The translations under genes were made by a program, and so were the position numbers. 64,000 bases of DNA from Vigna angularis (taxonomy: Eukaryota > Streptophyta > Magnoliopsida > Fabales > Fabaceae). Shown here in pieces: positions 36,938 through 49,527 of this stretch. Location of the stretch: NCBI RefSeq assembly GCF_016808095.1, contig NC_068974.1, positions 620,001-684,000 on the forward strand. Direction: 5' to 3'. Positions within the stretch are counted from its first letter, which is position 1, and each line of letters starts with the position of its first letter. Below the pieces are notes generated by a model, which did not search any database, was not told the DNA's origin, and saw nothing but the letters and a program-made list of their open reading frames with translations.

Positions 36938-37935
36938 CTGTGAAGGGATTTGGTTACAAACAAAGCCAAGGAGACCACACGTTGTTCGTAAAACATTCAG
37001 AAAAGGGAAAAGTAATAATTCTTTTGGTGTATGTGGATGATATTATAGTAACTAGGAATGACGAAAAAGAAAAGGAAAAATTTAAACAAAGACTAATCCA
37101 AGAATTTGATCTCAAAGAGCTTGGAAAACTGAAATATTTTCTAGGAATTGAAGGAGAATACTCTAACCAAGGAATCTTTATATCCCAACAAAAATACATA
37201 ATCGATTTGTTGGTTGAGACAAAGACTATTGGATGCAGACCCGCAACCACTCCAATGGACCCCAATCACAAACTGAGTAAATCTGGAGATGAATCAGAAG
37301 TAGAAAAAAGGATGTAGCAGAGGTTGGTTGGAAAATTAATATATTCGGTACATACCCGATTAGATATTACTCATTCGGTAAGTGTAATAAGTCAACTTAT
37401 GCATGAACCAAAGGAGTCTCACCTTCAAGCTGCCTACAGGATTCTACATTACTTAAAAGGCACTCCCAGAAAGGGAATCCTATTCAAGAAGAATTAAAGA
37501 TTGAACCTTGAAGCCTACACCAACGTAGACTATGCAAGATCTCTAATTGATAGAAGATCGACTACTGGATATTGTACTTTCCTGGGTGGAAATTTAGTAA
37601 CATGGAGAAGTAAAAAACAGAATGTAGTGTCTAGATCATCAGCCGAATCAGAGTTCAAAGTACTTGCTCAAGGAATATGTGAGTTATTATGGACAAAAAT
37701 TATTCTAGATGATTTGAAGGGTCCCATGAAATTGTACCATGATAATAAATCAACAATAGAAATTGCACATAATCTCATTCAACATGACCGGACAAAACAC
37801 ATTGAAATAGATAAACACTTCATCAAAGAAAAAGTAGACGAAGGTTTAATATGCTTGGCATATGTCCCATCGAGGCAACAAGTAGCTGATATGTTAACAA
37901 AAGGTTTAATAGTCCTATCTTGCAAGATCTTATAA
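36938..37935 (+). pseudogene. Ty1/copia reverse transcriptase-RNase H remnant
   Basis: Plus-strand frame encodes the RT C-terminal half with the catalytic YVDD (LLVYVDDIIV, ~37030) and LGKLKYFLGIE, then an in-frame TAG (37315) and, in the same frame, RLVGKLIYSV and HYLKGTPRKG, a TAA (~37497), then RNase H blocks (RRSTTGYCTFLGGNLVTWRS; RSSAESEF; HIEIDKHFIKE; PSRQQVADMLTKG). The RT N-terminus and integrase are missing on this strand. Non-functional remnant. Confidence 0.9.
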
Positions 37936-38086
37936 GCAAGCTGAGGAATAGATATTGGTCATTCCCTGCTTGCTTATAAGATCTTGGAAGATAGGACTAT
38001 TGAGACCTTTTGTTAACACATCAGCTACTTGTTGCCTGGATGGGACATATACCATGCATATTAAACCTTCGTCTATTTTTTCTTTG
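37824..38086. repeat. Large inverted repeat: two 126-bp arms, 11-bp spacer
   Basis: Arms 37824-37949 and 37961-38086 are near-identical reverse complements, both encoding the RNase H C-terminal piece ending ..SRQQVAD(M/V)LTKG. They are separated by only about 11 bases. An RNA crossing this would fold into a long hairpin. Confidence 0.85.
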
Positions 38087-38835
38087 TTTCCTTTCCATAG
38101 AGAATTAGTATTTTGCTCATTTCCTTTCTGCACTAGTTCAAGTTTGGTAAGTAGAGCAGACCCATCTATTAGTTGAGACTCAAGCATTACACTCCTTCGA
38201 CTCTTTTCTGCACGAATAATAGAGATGGTTTTTTCTAGTGAAGGAGTATCCTTTCTCCCTAGAATTTGCACTCTAACCTGATCAAATTCAGGATTTAGTC
38301 CTGCTAGAAAATCATACACACGATCCTTTTCTATGAAATTCTTCAAGAGGATTGCATCCTCAACAAACTTCATTTCAAAAACTCTGTAGTGATCAAGTTC
38401 CTGCCATAGATTCTGCAACAGTGCCGCATATTCTGTGATTCCTCTGCTTCCCTATTTTGTGGCTGCAATTTTTATTTTGATTTCATATACTTGGGCAGCA
38501 TCATTGGCTTTAGAACATGTGCGATTTATGGAGTCCCAAATATGTATTAAGAAACATACAAGTGTCACTGATGGTAGCTTCCATGGAGTCCTACAACCAA
38601 GACATAATCATGGAATCTTTTTCATCCCATGCTCCGAATGTTGGATCCTCCATGCTTGGACCATTTTCAAGGAGTGAACCAAACATACTTTTCCCTTGAG
38701 ATAGGTTATAACAAACTGGGACCATTTGAGAATTTTTTTTCCATCAAGTCTGTATGACGCTCGAAGACCTTGGAGTTCCCCATTTTTGTGTGAAGAACTA
38801 GAGACTTCTCTACCTGATGTAGCGCCGAACATTGT
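37930..38835 (-). pseudogene. Inverted Ty1/copia gag joined to an RNase H tail
   Basis: Read on the minus strand, gag begins near 38800 (RLDGKKILKWSQFVITYLKG), continues with frame breaks to LQNLWQELDHYRVFEM (~38410), NFIEKDRVYDFLAGLNPEFD and the end of gag, then passes directly into the RNase H C-terminus (KIDEGLICMVYVPSRQQVAD). Protease, integrase and RT are deleted at the join (~38090). It sits tail to tail with the plus-strand RT/RNase H fragment. Confidence 0.85.
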
Positions 38836-38899
38836 AATCGGAGGTTAGGTTAACACAACGAAAAGAATAACAGCAGCAATTAAGGCTGCCTCTTTTTTT

Positions 38900-39640
38900 G
38901 GATGAGAATGGCAATGAAGGCCAACAATAGTTGAGGAACGACAATGAAGGTCGTGAGACAAAAGAAAAAAGACCAAGGTTCCAAGAAAAAATTGCATGGC
39001 AAACCTCCAGGAAAGGAGTGGGTGAGTCGTGGAGGACAACAAAAGTCCCAAGTGCACGTAACACAAACAAAGATTAAAGAATCTCCAGCAATAGACAGTT
39101 TCAATATGGAAGAAATAAAGAAACTGAAAATGTTATTGGGGAATATAAAGGAACCCTCTGGATCATGTTCTTTTGTTTTCTCAGGTAAAACTTATTGTAT
39201 GAATATTTCATATAATGTGAACTCTTGGATTGTGGATTCAGGAGCTATAGATGATATGACACACTTATTCCACTTGTTTCATTCTTATACACCCTCACCA
39301 AGTAATAGAAAAATTATTGTTGTCAATGAGTCAATAGCTACTGTTGCAGGATATGGTAATATCCAAGTAAACCCCAACCTTATGCTTAAAAGTGTTATCC
39401 ATGATCCCAAACTCTCAGCCAGTCTTCTCTCCATAAAGAAACTAACCTCTGATCTCAATTGCTTTACAATTTCCCTCCATCTCTATGTGTTTTTCAGGAA
39501 CAAGACTCAGGGAGGAGGATTGGACTTGCTAAAGAAAAAGATGGTCTTTACTACTTGGAAGTATCTCGAGAATCCCAAACCAACCAAGCAAAATGGCCTT
39601 CTACAAAATATGATAAATCCTGAATTTTTTTTATGATGGT
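38900..39640 (+). pseudogene. Ty1/copia gag C-terminus and protease remnant
   Basis: Plus-strand frame 38944-39636 starts with the basic gag C-terminus (KLHGKPPGKEW) and contains the aspartic protease signature SWIVDSGAIDDMTH (~39225; canonical DSGA), then ATVAGYGNIQV and a spacer that ends just before where a pre-integrase domain should begin. That domain is instead found on the minus strand at ~36.9 kb. No frame continues past 39640. Confidence 0.85.
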
Positions 39641-41098
39641 TCAATACTTTGTCTTACAACTTAGTCAATTAAACAAGTTAATGAGTTCATTTTATCAATG
39701 ATATTTGGTTAAGAAGAAATTTATTTAAGCTCAAACACACCTTGTTGATATGATGAAGACTAAGAAATTTAGGTTGAATAGTTTTTACTTGAGTTTGTTA
39801 ATGATATTAAATGCTCAAGCATTCTCAATCATAAGCTTAAATTGAAAGTTGGACTACCTATGATGCTTTCAAGAAACATTAATCAAACAAATGGTCTTTA
39901 TAATTGTATTGTTTTCCTTATTACTATTCTAGTTTTATTAATGTATGATTTATACTATATTAGTGTTAATACTATTGAAAATTAGGATATTACACACATT
40001 CACCTATAGATACTTTAAGACTATAGTATTGTTTAATTATTGTTAATGATTTAGATTTATAACTTATTTTATTTTGTGATCAATTGAAACTCGTAAAAAA
40101 AACATGCAGATTCCAACATCTCCAAAAGGTCAAAATTGTATGAGAAAAATAAAAAAAACAAATTACTTCTTGTAATGTCACGTTTTACTATCAACAAATC
40201 TAAAAAAACATTCACTTATAAATAATAATGATATAAATCACATGGTCTAGAAATTTTTTCAAAAACATTAACAAATCACATATTTTTAGAGTAAGAGACA
40301 AGAGTAAAGAACAACTTGTTATGAAAATTACGAAATGAAAAAAACAATTGTATTTAAGATTAACTCAAGTGTTAAATTATTTTTTCATGTCTTACCTGTT
40401 ATTTTGAGATTAATCAAGATCTTTTGAGAAATATTATAAGGTGTGCTTTGAAAACAATTATTTTTTATTAAAAATACAAATAATATAAACATTTTCAAAA
40501 TTCACATGAAAGAAAAAATATTATTTTAAATTTAATGAACGAAGAGTTAATTACAAAATGAAGAAGATATAAAAGAATAATTAATATCAAAAGAATATGA
40601 ATATTTGAAAAATATGATTCAAAGATTAAAAAAGAAGTAGATGAAAAATCATGTTATAACATCTAGAAAATGTCTAAAATTTCTACCATAGAACCATGAA
40701 ATCCACACAATAGACAAAAATTACAAGATTGATAGAAAAATAAATATAATAAAAGAAATGTCAAGTTCTATGAAAATGTGATCACATAAGAGGAAAAAAG
40801 AAAATAATTACAAAAAAAAGGAGGGTCAAATTTAAAGTTGAAATAAATATATATTAAGATAAAAAGGAATGTTTAGAACATTTGCTTAATATCTCTTTAT
40901 TTAAATTAATTTTAAGAAATCTTTCAAATTTTTAAAAATATTATTTACAAGAAGATAAAATCATATTTATTTATTATTTAAATTTAGAAAATTAATATTT
41001 TGATATATATGTTATATTTCCAAAACCCCAAATCCCAACAATTTACAATGTTGCTTTTATCATTTTGGCATTAAACATCATATCACTATTGATGTTTT

Positions 41099-41172
<74 letters not shown>

Positions 41173-41488
41173 CTTTTTAATAATAAAAGTATACTGTTTC
41201 TCCAAGCCATAAGGGTGACATTAAAAGTGAAACTATAATTGTGAATACTGGCAAGACAAATCATCTTGTCTCTGCAAAAGCAATCATTTCTACCTTTATG
41301 AAAATCAAGTTTGCTTTAATTTTTCAAAGATTTATACCGATGTAAATCAATAAATACACTTTCTTTCATCTTCAACACATGGTATGGTATAGTGTTCTCA
41401 AATATACATAGAAAAATTACTACTTCAACTGTTATTTTCATCATGTTGCATGTGTGTTCACCACAGCCTGAAAAAAATAAGACCAAAA
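39641..41488. other. AT-rich intergenic DNA with long (TA)n tract
   Basis: No gene seen. A pure TA run of about 70 bp occupies 41102-41171. The right end is probably the 3' UTR of the zeaxanthin-epoxidase-like gene. Confidence 0.5.
41102..41171. repeat. (TA)35 microsatellite
   Basis: An uninterrupted TA dinucleotide tract of about 70 bp. The short minus-strand ORF crossing it (Ile-Tyr repeats) is not a gene. Confidence 0.95.
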
Positions 41489-44400
41489 TCAATATTCAAA
41501 ACTTAGTATGAAAAACAAGAAAGAGGGTTGAAAAAAATTCTGCAAAAATTGATACCCATGCCCTGCCATCATCCAAGTAACAAACTGTGGAAAAGTGAAC
41601 TTGAAAAGGGCTTGAGCTACATGAATGCCAGGGTGCTTTATCTGTATATTTATTGCATTCTCCTGAACATCAAAAGGTCAGGCAGGTGTCACAACACTTT
41701 TGTTTTGGTCACTAGATAGAATTGAAGATTTTACACATTTAAATGGACAAAACTTATATATAGTTCTTTGAATGCTTTTGTTGCTATTTCTTATATAATG
41801 GTGAATCCAGACATTTTTTTCAGAAAGAAAAAGAAAAGAATCTATGATATTCTCACACAAGAAAAACATTTCAAGTCTTAACTTTTGCCTCTGTTTATGA
41901 CTGTTTTTCTGTTTTGAAATGTTACCTTTTGTGTCAGTGAGTATATTGTTAGAAAAAGGGTAAAATTGGTTCCAAATTGTTCTCTATTATATCCTTTTAC
42001 ATTCATTTAAGAAAATTGTCCTAGGAGGCCAAAAACACATTATCAAACATGTTGGAGTGAAAAAAAGTCTTGTGGGAACAATTGCCTGCATAAGTTACTA
42101 TGAGCTTTGATGTAAAAGTTCCTCTATGAACTATCAAGTTGGAAATTTGATTCTACTTGGAGAACAACATTGAAGGAACATAAGAAACTGCATCTAAATT
42201 TTGTCTCAAATAAATTCTGCAGGAATGAAGATGAAGATAAAACATACTGATAGGGGCCAAAATTTGACTTCAATGTAGGGTTGATAGTTGACTAGCATTT
42301 TTGATGCCATTCTGCTAGCTGTGTGTAACACCCTTACCCTTGGAATTCTTTTCTTCTCATATCTAACAAAAGATGAAGTCACAAAAGTTCAACCAAATTA
42401 TCAGCATACCAGTTTCAGGGCAAGGTGACACACATTTAGGATTTGTGAGAGAATGTGATGCTTTTTACATTCAAGTGGTATCAAAAGGGAGAACCATTTT
42501 CTGTTTAAAATGACAAATGACATACCAAAGAGGAAAACAAAAGAAAAGACAAATATGATACCTTCTAAGGGCTGAGATAACTTCAGACTCATCAGGGTCA
42601 TGTTTAGCAATCTTGTCAAGCTCAAGTATCAATTGGTAAGAGTCCTGAAAATGTATTACAACAAAAGAAGACAAATTAAGAGGTTAGCTACTTAGGTATG
42701 GCTACAGGTTTATGGAGGAATGAAACTGAAAATAAGATACATTAATAAACAAAATAAAGATTTTAGTTATAATGTAATGCTTATCCATGAAGCACTATAT
42801 ATATTAATGCTGCCGGAATTGTGTATTCTGATGGAAATGCATTTCATTTTGGATGTTGAATGTTGAATGTTGGAGATGAGAAACCTCTATTGCCATGCAA
42901 CCCCCTTGACCAAGATTTGGTTGCATTGGATGAGCTGCATCACCCAACAAAGTCACTCTATCAATTCCCCAAGTGTTGATCATGTCTCTGTCATATATAT
43001 CCCTCTGCAGAATCATATTCTCTGGTGTTTCTGATATTAGTGCAATCACTTCATTGCACCAATTACCAAAGAGATCCAAAAGCCTCTTCTTCTTACCTGC
43101 TGAAACATGGACAAATGAACTTGTTTCAAATTTTCAACCACCATAGCAATTGATACACACAACACGAATCCATATTCTTTGTTGAGTTTTTCGTATTGTT
43201 CTTCTACTGAGTCTTCAAAATACACTTATATTGATATATTAAAAACTTTTTAATATATTTTAAAACATCAAAATCAATATCTGTATTTTGAAGACTTAGC
43301 AGAAAGACAACACAAAAAACTCGACACAGAATCCAAATTCTACTCAACATAGGGTAAACATACCTTCTAGGAAAGGATCTTTTGATGGGGGTTCCCCATG
43401 GAAAGCATACCATTGCATCTTTCCATGGCCAACATCTGAAGCAACAAAGTACTGGTTCATGCCCTAGAACACTCGATACCTTCAAGTAGTCACCAAATCA
43501 GAAACTTTAAACAGCAGAATAGCTTATTAACCTTGTCCTAACATGTTATTTGGGAATGAAGTACCTACCCAATTGTATCAATATATGGTGGTAGATAACT
43601 TGTTAATCCACTATAGCATGTGAAACCTGAGTAATTTGCTTCTTGGCGCCCAAAGAGTTTAGAACGAACCTGAGAAAACAAAACAGAATAGATTGAATGG
43701 AAAAAGCAAGGAAAACAAGAAAATAAAACTGGAAGGGAAGGGTGGTATAATTTACTTCTGACCATATTCCATCTGCTCCTATTAGGATATCACCATCATG
43801 TTGCTCACCATTTTCAAGGATCACTCTAACCTGATGTGAGTGGAAAAAACGTTAAAAAAAATCTGAAAAGAACTAACATAAGCCTTATGCAATCAGAAAT
43901 TAGTTTTTCAGAGAAACTCAAACCTTGCTAGGTTCCTGAATAAAATCCACAACTTTAGATTTGTTTCTTAGTATGTTTGGACCAACTGCATTGACTAATA
44001 TATCTTGCAGTGTCATCCTACATATGACTAGGGTAAGAGGAAGCCTTTTCCTTGAAGCAGGAGTCAAAAGATCAAACTCACCGAACCTGAAATGGAAATA
44101 AGAAAAAGAAAAGAGAGTGACAAAAAGCACAATTTGTATACCAAACCACCTAAAACCTTCTGAGATGGTCATAAACAATATATAGAAAAGAAAACTGCAA
44201 TAATCTAAGATCTCACAGAAGACTTTTTCAACTGCAAACTGACTAGAATGAAAATGCTAGCAACACAATCTTTTGAATACAAGTTTTATTATTGATCAAA
44301 ACTTATTGGAAATCACAAGATTTTAAGAATTGGATTAATTACTTCTTAAGTAATGAGTCTCTCCCATGATTTTCAGTTTCCAAACCAATTGTAGAGGGTG

Positions 44401-45194
44401 GTGTGCCAGAAGGAGAGTGTTAGATAGTGTTTTCCAGCACTCCTAAATTTAAATAGTATATGATATGGAACAAATCTTAGACAGAGTTCTTCAGGAGCTT
44501 CTGGTATTATTCTCCTGCTAGAGAATTGGAGTTTCAACATGCTAGAATTAGTGCATGCATACCTTTAAAACACCGATTGCTGAGATGAAACTCCAGTTTT
44601 AATCAAAGAACAACACAAACAACAGTCAAAAAACAGTATCTTTTGTCATGTATTATACAGTGTATATACCATGTTGTCTTTTTGAAGTCTCATGTTGTAT
44701 TTCAAAGAACAGCAATCAGAGAGAAAAACACGATGAAACATAACAAATTACCACTCTCCAGATAGACCATCAGCAAAGCCATTAGTCCTATTGGCAGTGA
44801 CACAGCCAGCCTCCTTTATCTTCCATGCAACACTCTGATCGATGGCTTCCAGCACAGCAAGGGCACTGCTCAAGATTTGAATTGGGCCTCTGTGCCTACC
44901 TTCACCTCTAACAGCACTTAAATCCTTCTCAAACACCTTCACTGCATACCCTTTGTGCTTTGCAGCCAGAGCCAAAACAAGGCCACCAATTCCTCCACCA
45001 GCCACCAACACTCTCAGCTTCCTCTTCTCTTCCTCTGAACTTGGAACAACCATTCCATTCCCACCTTCAACTCTAACTGAACACCTTCTCTCATTCATCT
45101 TCTCTCTGGGGTATCCATATCTGTATCTGATTGAATTCTGGTGTTGAACCTGGCTACTACTTGTGCATGCACACAGGATTTGCACAGAAGCCAT
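41489..45194 (-). CDS. Zeaxanthin-epoxidase-like FAD monooxygenase, interrupted by an in-frame TAG
   Basis: Plastid-type FAD monooxygenase related to zeaxanthin epoxidase (xanthophyll cycle/ABA precursor pathway), in the short form without an FHA domain. Minus-strand exons: 45194-44752, 44086-43924, 43830-43756, 43669-43569, 43479-43364, 43096-42885, 42644-42562, 42362-42248, 41662-41489; 493 codons, all phases consistent. Residues 1-55 look like a transit peptide. The FAD dinucleotide motif is VLVAGGGIGGL (~63-73), the DG motif is ILIGADGIWSE, and the second FAD motif is LLGDAAHPMQPNLGQGG. The C-terminus reads KHPGIHVAQALFKFTFPQFV. Codon 266 (43466-43464) is TAG where the family has Leu (YRVF-L-G). 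Alternative splice choices I tried keep a stop. So this is either a recent pseudogene, a truncated product or a sequence error. Confidence 0.85.
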
Positions 45195-46928
45195 TGATCA
45201 GTAATGGATTGGAAGAAGTGAGAGTTCAATTTCTGATCACTTTTGCTGACCAAAAACAGTATCTTCTTCTGCTTCAACAAAGTACTCTATTAGCAGCCAT
45301 AGTGCGCTTTGCCAGTTCTTTTTTTGAAGCTCACACATAAATCAGCCAAACTTAAACTCCTTTTACCAATATAAATTAAGCAAATGGAATTTTTATTAAT
45401 CATTAAATATTTTCTTAATTGAGTTCTTCTTAATGTCTTTTAAATGCTTCATTAACCTCGCAAATTAATGAAAACAATAATTAGTATCCTTAAGAGTAAT
45501 TAATTGTTCAGTTTTAAGTAAAAAATTCAATACGATAATATTAATTATTTCTTTAATATATTAACTTTCAATAACATTATCATTGCTTGTTCAAGCTATT
45601 ATCGGTATTATTATTTTCTTAAATTGTTATTACGTTTAATGAGTGATTCCATTTCTATATCTAGATATATGATTTACTTTAATTTTTATATTTTTTTATT
45701 TAATTGAATTTTAATTTATAAAATCAATTTAGTTTTTCTATTAAATTATTATCATCAAAATTTAAAAGATTACGTGTCAAAATTAAAAAAAAAATATTCC
45801 TTGGCAAAGTATCATGTGTTAAACTGACTAAAAAATAGTGTAAAAATATGAAATGTGTTATATGTCAAACCAAGTTATCTGATGACTTAGATTTTCATAC
45901 TTGAATGATCGCCAAATTGACATAAAGAAAATAAAAAAATTCAAAAACTACACTAAATTATTTAAAAAATAATCAAAGACACATTGTTATTACTGTTATT
46001 TATTATTATAAAAAACTGAGTTCCCTTTTACGTGATTAGTGTCACAGGCGTTCGTGAACGTGTCTGGTTATTGAGGATTGACTCAGACATCAAATGTAAC
46101 GACAAAACAGCATCAACACAATTATTAAGAAAAAATAAATAAATAATAAATAATTTATATAAATATAATTACAAAAATAAACTTTAAATTTAATTCAATC
46201 CCATGAAATCAATTTGTAAAATAAAATTTATAATCATTTATATATTATAAATTAAATTTATAATTTATATATAAATTCACTTTATCTTAGATATGGACTT
46301 CTAATAAATATAAATTAGTATAGTTTCGTACGATGTTTTTCTTAAGATAATGACATTAATAGTTCTGAAGAAGACAAATTAATATACATATATCGCGTCC
46401 TCCAACGCAACGTCTTCAGAGTGTTGTGCCAAACACGTATTCAACTTTATACACAAACACATAAACATATATTCCCCTTCCACTTTCCACTTCAAGATAT
46501 TTTTAGTTTCTCCTACGACTAGTTTTCTTATTTTAATTTCTGTAAAAAAATCTGTTTATCATCTTTTAACGTTAGTAATTGTTTTTTATTTTAATGTTAT
46601 ATGATACTTAATAATTGCTTATGCTAGAATAAGAGATGTTTTGACTATTCCATGACACACCCAATTGTTATGAGACAACGATATCGGGTAATTTTAAAAA
46701 ATATTAAAATAAATACTATTTATATATCTTAAACGAATATTAGAGACAGAAAGTAGTTATTTTAATTTTTTGGAAAAATGAAAAAAAAATCAAATTTTTA
46801 TAATGACATGAGAACTATTTCACTTAATTTATATACAAGGATGAAATATAATTGTTTTTAATAAAAGTTAAAACTAAAACATCCATTTAAGAAAGACAAT
46901 ATATTTAGTCCTTAAAGTACTTACATTG

Positions 46929-47012
46929 AATACGAAAATATTTAGGAGTCTTTTTCCATGTGATTAGGCTAATACGAAGATATTTATGAGTCTTTTTCCT
47001 TGTGATTAGGCA
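46929..47012 (+). repeat. 42-bp tandem duplication
   Basis: The unit beginning AATACGAARATATTTA and containing GAGTCTTTTTCC occurs at 46929 and 46971 with a few differences. Confidence 0.8.
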
Positions 47013-48169
47013 ATGGGGAGGGGAGTTTTGCGTTTCTTTCAAAGTCTTATCAGTCCAAAGAACTTCTCTCACAGTTTTCTTTTCTTTTCTTTCTTCTTTT
47101 TTTGGTAGTAGAGATTAGGTTAACTTTGGTTCAATAGGTTAATACAAATCGAACTTCAACGAATTTTGATGGCAATCATATTAAGGTCTTGGGCCAACGC
47201 ATGTGTTGATTTAAGAAAAAAAAAACCTTAAAATAGATAATGATACTATATAAATAAATAAGTGTTAACTCTAACCCCTATAGTATGAAATCAAAAGTTA
47301 GATTACCAAGTTTCAATGCAATTGAATGGGTCTAAGTTTGGAGTTTTAGAAATAGAAGATAGGTAATAAAAAGCGTTAATGTAATTATGATGACTAGTAT
47401 GACCTACTTAAAATACTCCTAAGAAAAGGATCCATAGGTCAATTTGAAACAACAATGAAAAGAGGACATGTAAAGTTGAGAAGTGGACACCAATTTGACA
47501 CATCAAATACAAGAATTTATACACTACCACACATTAATCACTAGTGAGATAGAATTATACAAGTATCAGCTGGTCCTAGGTCAACTTTCAAACTGAAATA
47601 AATAATTATTACCAAACTACAATATTTGCCATCCTAGATAATGCCTAATCCACAAGAGCCATGCCTACAGCTATAAAATGTTAGAGAGGATAATAATCTT
47701 TATGTCATAATACAAGAGTAATACACCCTTTTTCCAGAATTGTCGCAACACATTGCCTCCTCTGCTCATTGTACAAAGTAACAGATCCTCTTCATCACTC
47801 TCGATCCATTGATTGAGCATGTGAGAAATGATGGCCAGCCCCATCTGTTTAACCATAACAAAATAAGCTTGGTTTCATAAAAGTAATCGATTCCTTAATT
47901 AGTCACTCTGTTTAGTCTGAATGGCACAGAAAGTTATAAAATGCATTTTCATTTTTTATTGACATTACTTATTATTATCGATGGTTTAGAAGAAGACACC
48001 ATCCCAAGAAACATCAATGAAAACATTAGCGTAAACCAAAATGGCGGAAAAATTGGGTGTAGTATGTCATACTTTCATTTCCATGCTACATCATATACTC
48101 GTATGGAACATAGTCTAAAAGTTTGAAATGAAAATCACCAACTGATGTGGAACAATTGAAGGTGAAGTG

Positions 48170-48504
48170 AAATGCCTGTACAGTTGAGCACTTCTACATG
48201 TAGCTACATTTCCACTGCCCTTAATTATATCATGTAGCTCATATATCCGATAGACATATGTTGACAAACTACTTGTCAACATCTCAACAGGTCAGACTAA
48301 TTAGTTTAAGCAAACACTCCATGTGGTAATAAAATCAAATGCCTGTACAGTTGAGCACTTCTACATGTAGCTACATTTCCACTTCCCTTAATTATATCAT
48401 GTAGCTCATAAATCCGATAGACATATGTTGACAAACTACTTGTCAACATCTCAACAGGTTAGACTAACCAGTTTAAGGAAACACTTCATGTGGTAATAAA
48501 ATCA
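48170..48504 (+). repeat. 167-bp tandem duplication with internal hairpin
   Basis: A segment starting AAATGCCTGTACAGTTGAGC at 48170 is repeated at 48337 with only about ten differences. Each copy carries a perfect 8-bp stem, 5-base loop palindrome (GTTGACAA ACTAC TTGTCAAC). The high identity suggests a recent duplication. Confidence 0.9.
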
Positions 48505-49527
48505 AATGCATGCTCAGAAATTGTGGTGTACTTAAGAACATGCAATCAAATAGACCTAACCAAAAATACTACCCCCTCCACTTAATTTTAGAGGGAGTAA
48601 TTTATTGCAATGATTCATTATGTTATGATGCATTGCACCATGGCCTTTAGAAGCTACAGATGAGGCATCTCACCTTGCCATTATGGCATAAGCATGAAGT
48701 GTGTGTGTGTGTGTGTTTATTAACATCTGTTGCAGCCACTACAACGGGTGGGCATAATGTATGCCCTTTTGATAGGATTGGAGAAACCCCACATTTATTT
48801 ACCCCTGGTTCATCTGCTCTTTTTCCAGCCATACCCACTCTTCTCTGGCCAAGACCCTCCACATTATGGCTGTTCAGGTTGGATTTTACAGCAGCTTCTT
48901 GAAAACTCCTCCTCCCTCTGTTCTATTAGAAGTGATAATGAGATGCCCAAGTGTGATCTGTCTTGTTTAATAAAATACTAGGTGGAAACTAAGACTTCCA
49001 TTACAGAGACATCCGGATAGAACCCAATTACATATCAGAATCACTAACAAGACAATAGAAGACAATAATTACTTGATGAATTTTCTCCCCCTTACCTTTC
49101 CAGCTTTTCTTTCAATTTGTTTATGTTTCTATAGATTCTTCCTCTTTCCCTGCCACACAGGCAAGGTAACCCCAAATCCCCTTTCCGCCCTTTCCTCATA
49201 ATGACAAATATAATTACAGGAATGCCAAACACATTTATTATATTGGAAATTTATTCAACAAGGAAAAGGCATCATTGACCTCAGTATCACCATCCGCAAG
49301 TAATATACATTCCTGGTATATGTTTTTCTTTTTCTTGGAGGGAGGAGAGATATTTTTCCTGGTCTTCAAAGGGTCTATAAGGAAGCTTGAAAAGAAATCA
49401 TTAAAATAATTCAATCTAAACAAACACTTCTTTGGTTATAGTAACTTCACGGATTTTTTTTCAGAGTGCTGAAAGTTTCCTATCAATGTTCATTTGTTTA
49501 TGGTACTAGAGTTTAAAACCGTTAGGA

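Larger units (their letters stand above)
45195..49527. other. Intergenic region between ZEP-like promoter and EML 3' end
   Basis: AT-rich with no gene recognised. It contains a 42-bp tandem duplication (46929-47012), a 167-bp tandem duplication (48170-48504), a (GT)n run near 48700-48716 and probably the EML 3' UTR at the right. Short ORFs at 47671-47856 and 48647-48981 show no family features. Confidence 0.4.

Noticed and set aside
41043..41264. ORF with Ile-Tyr repeats
   Set aside because: It is a direct translation of the TA microsatellite.
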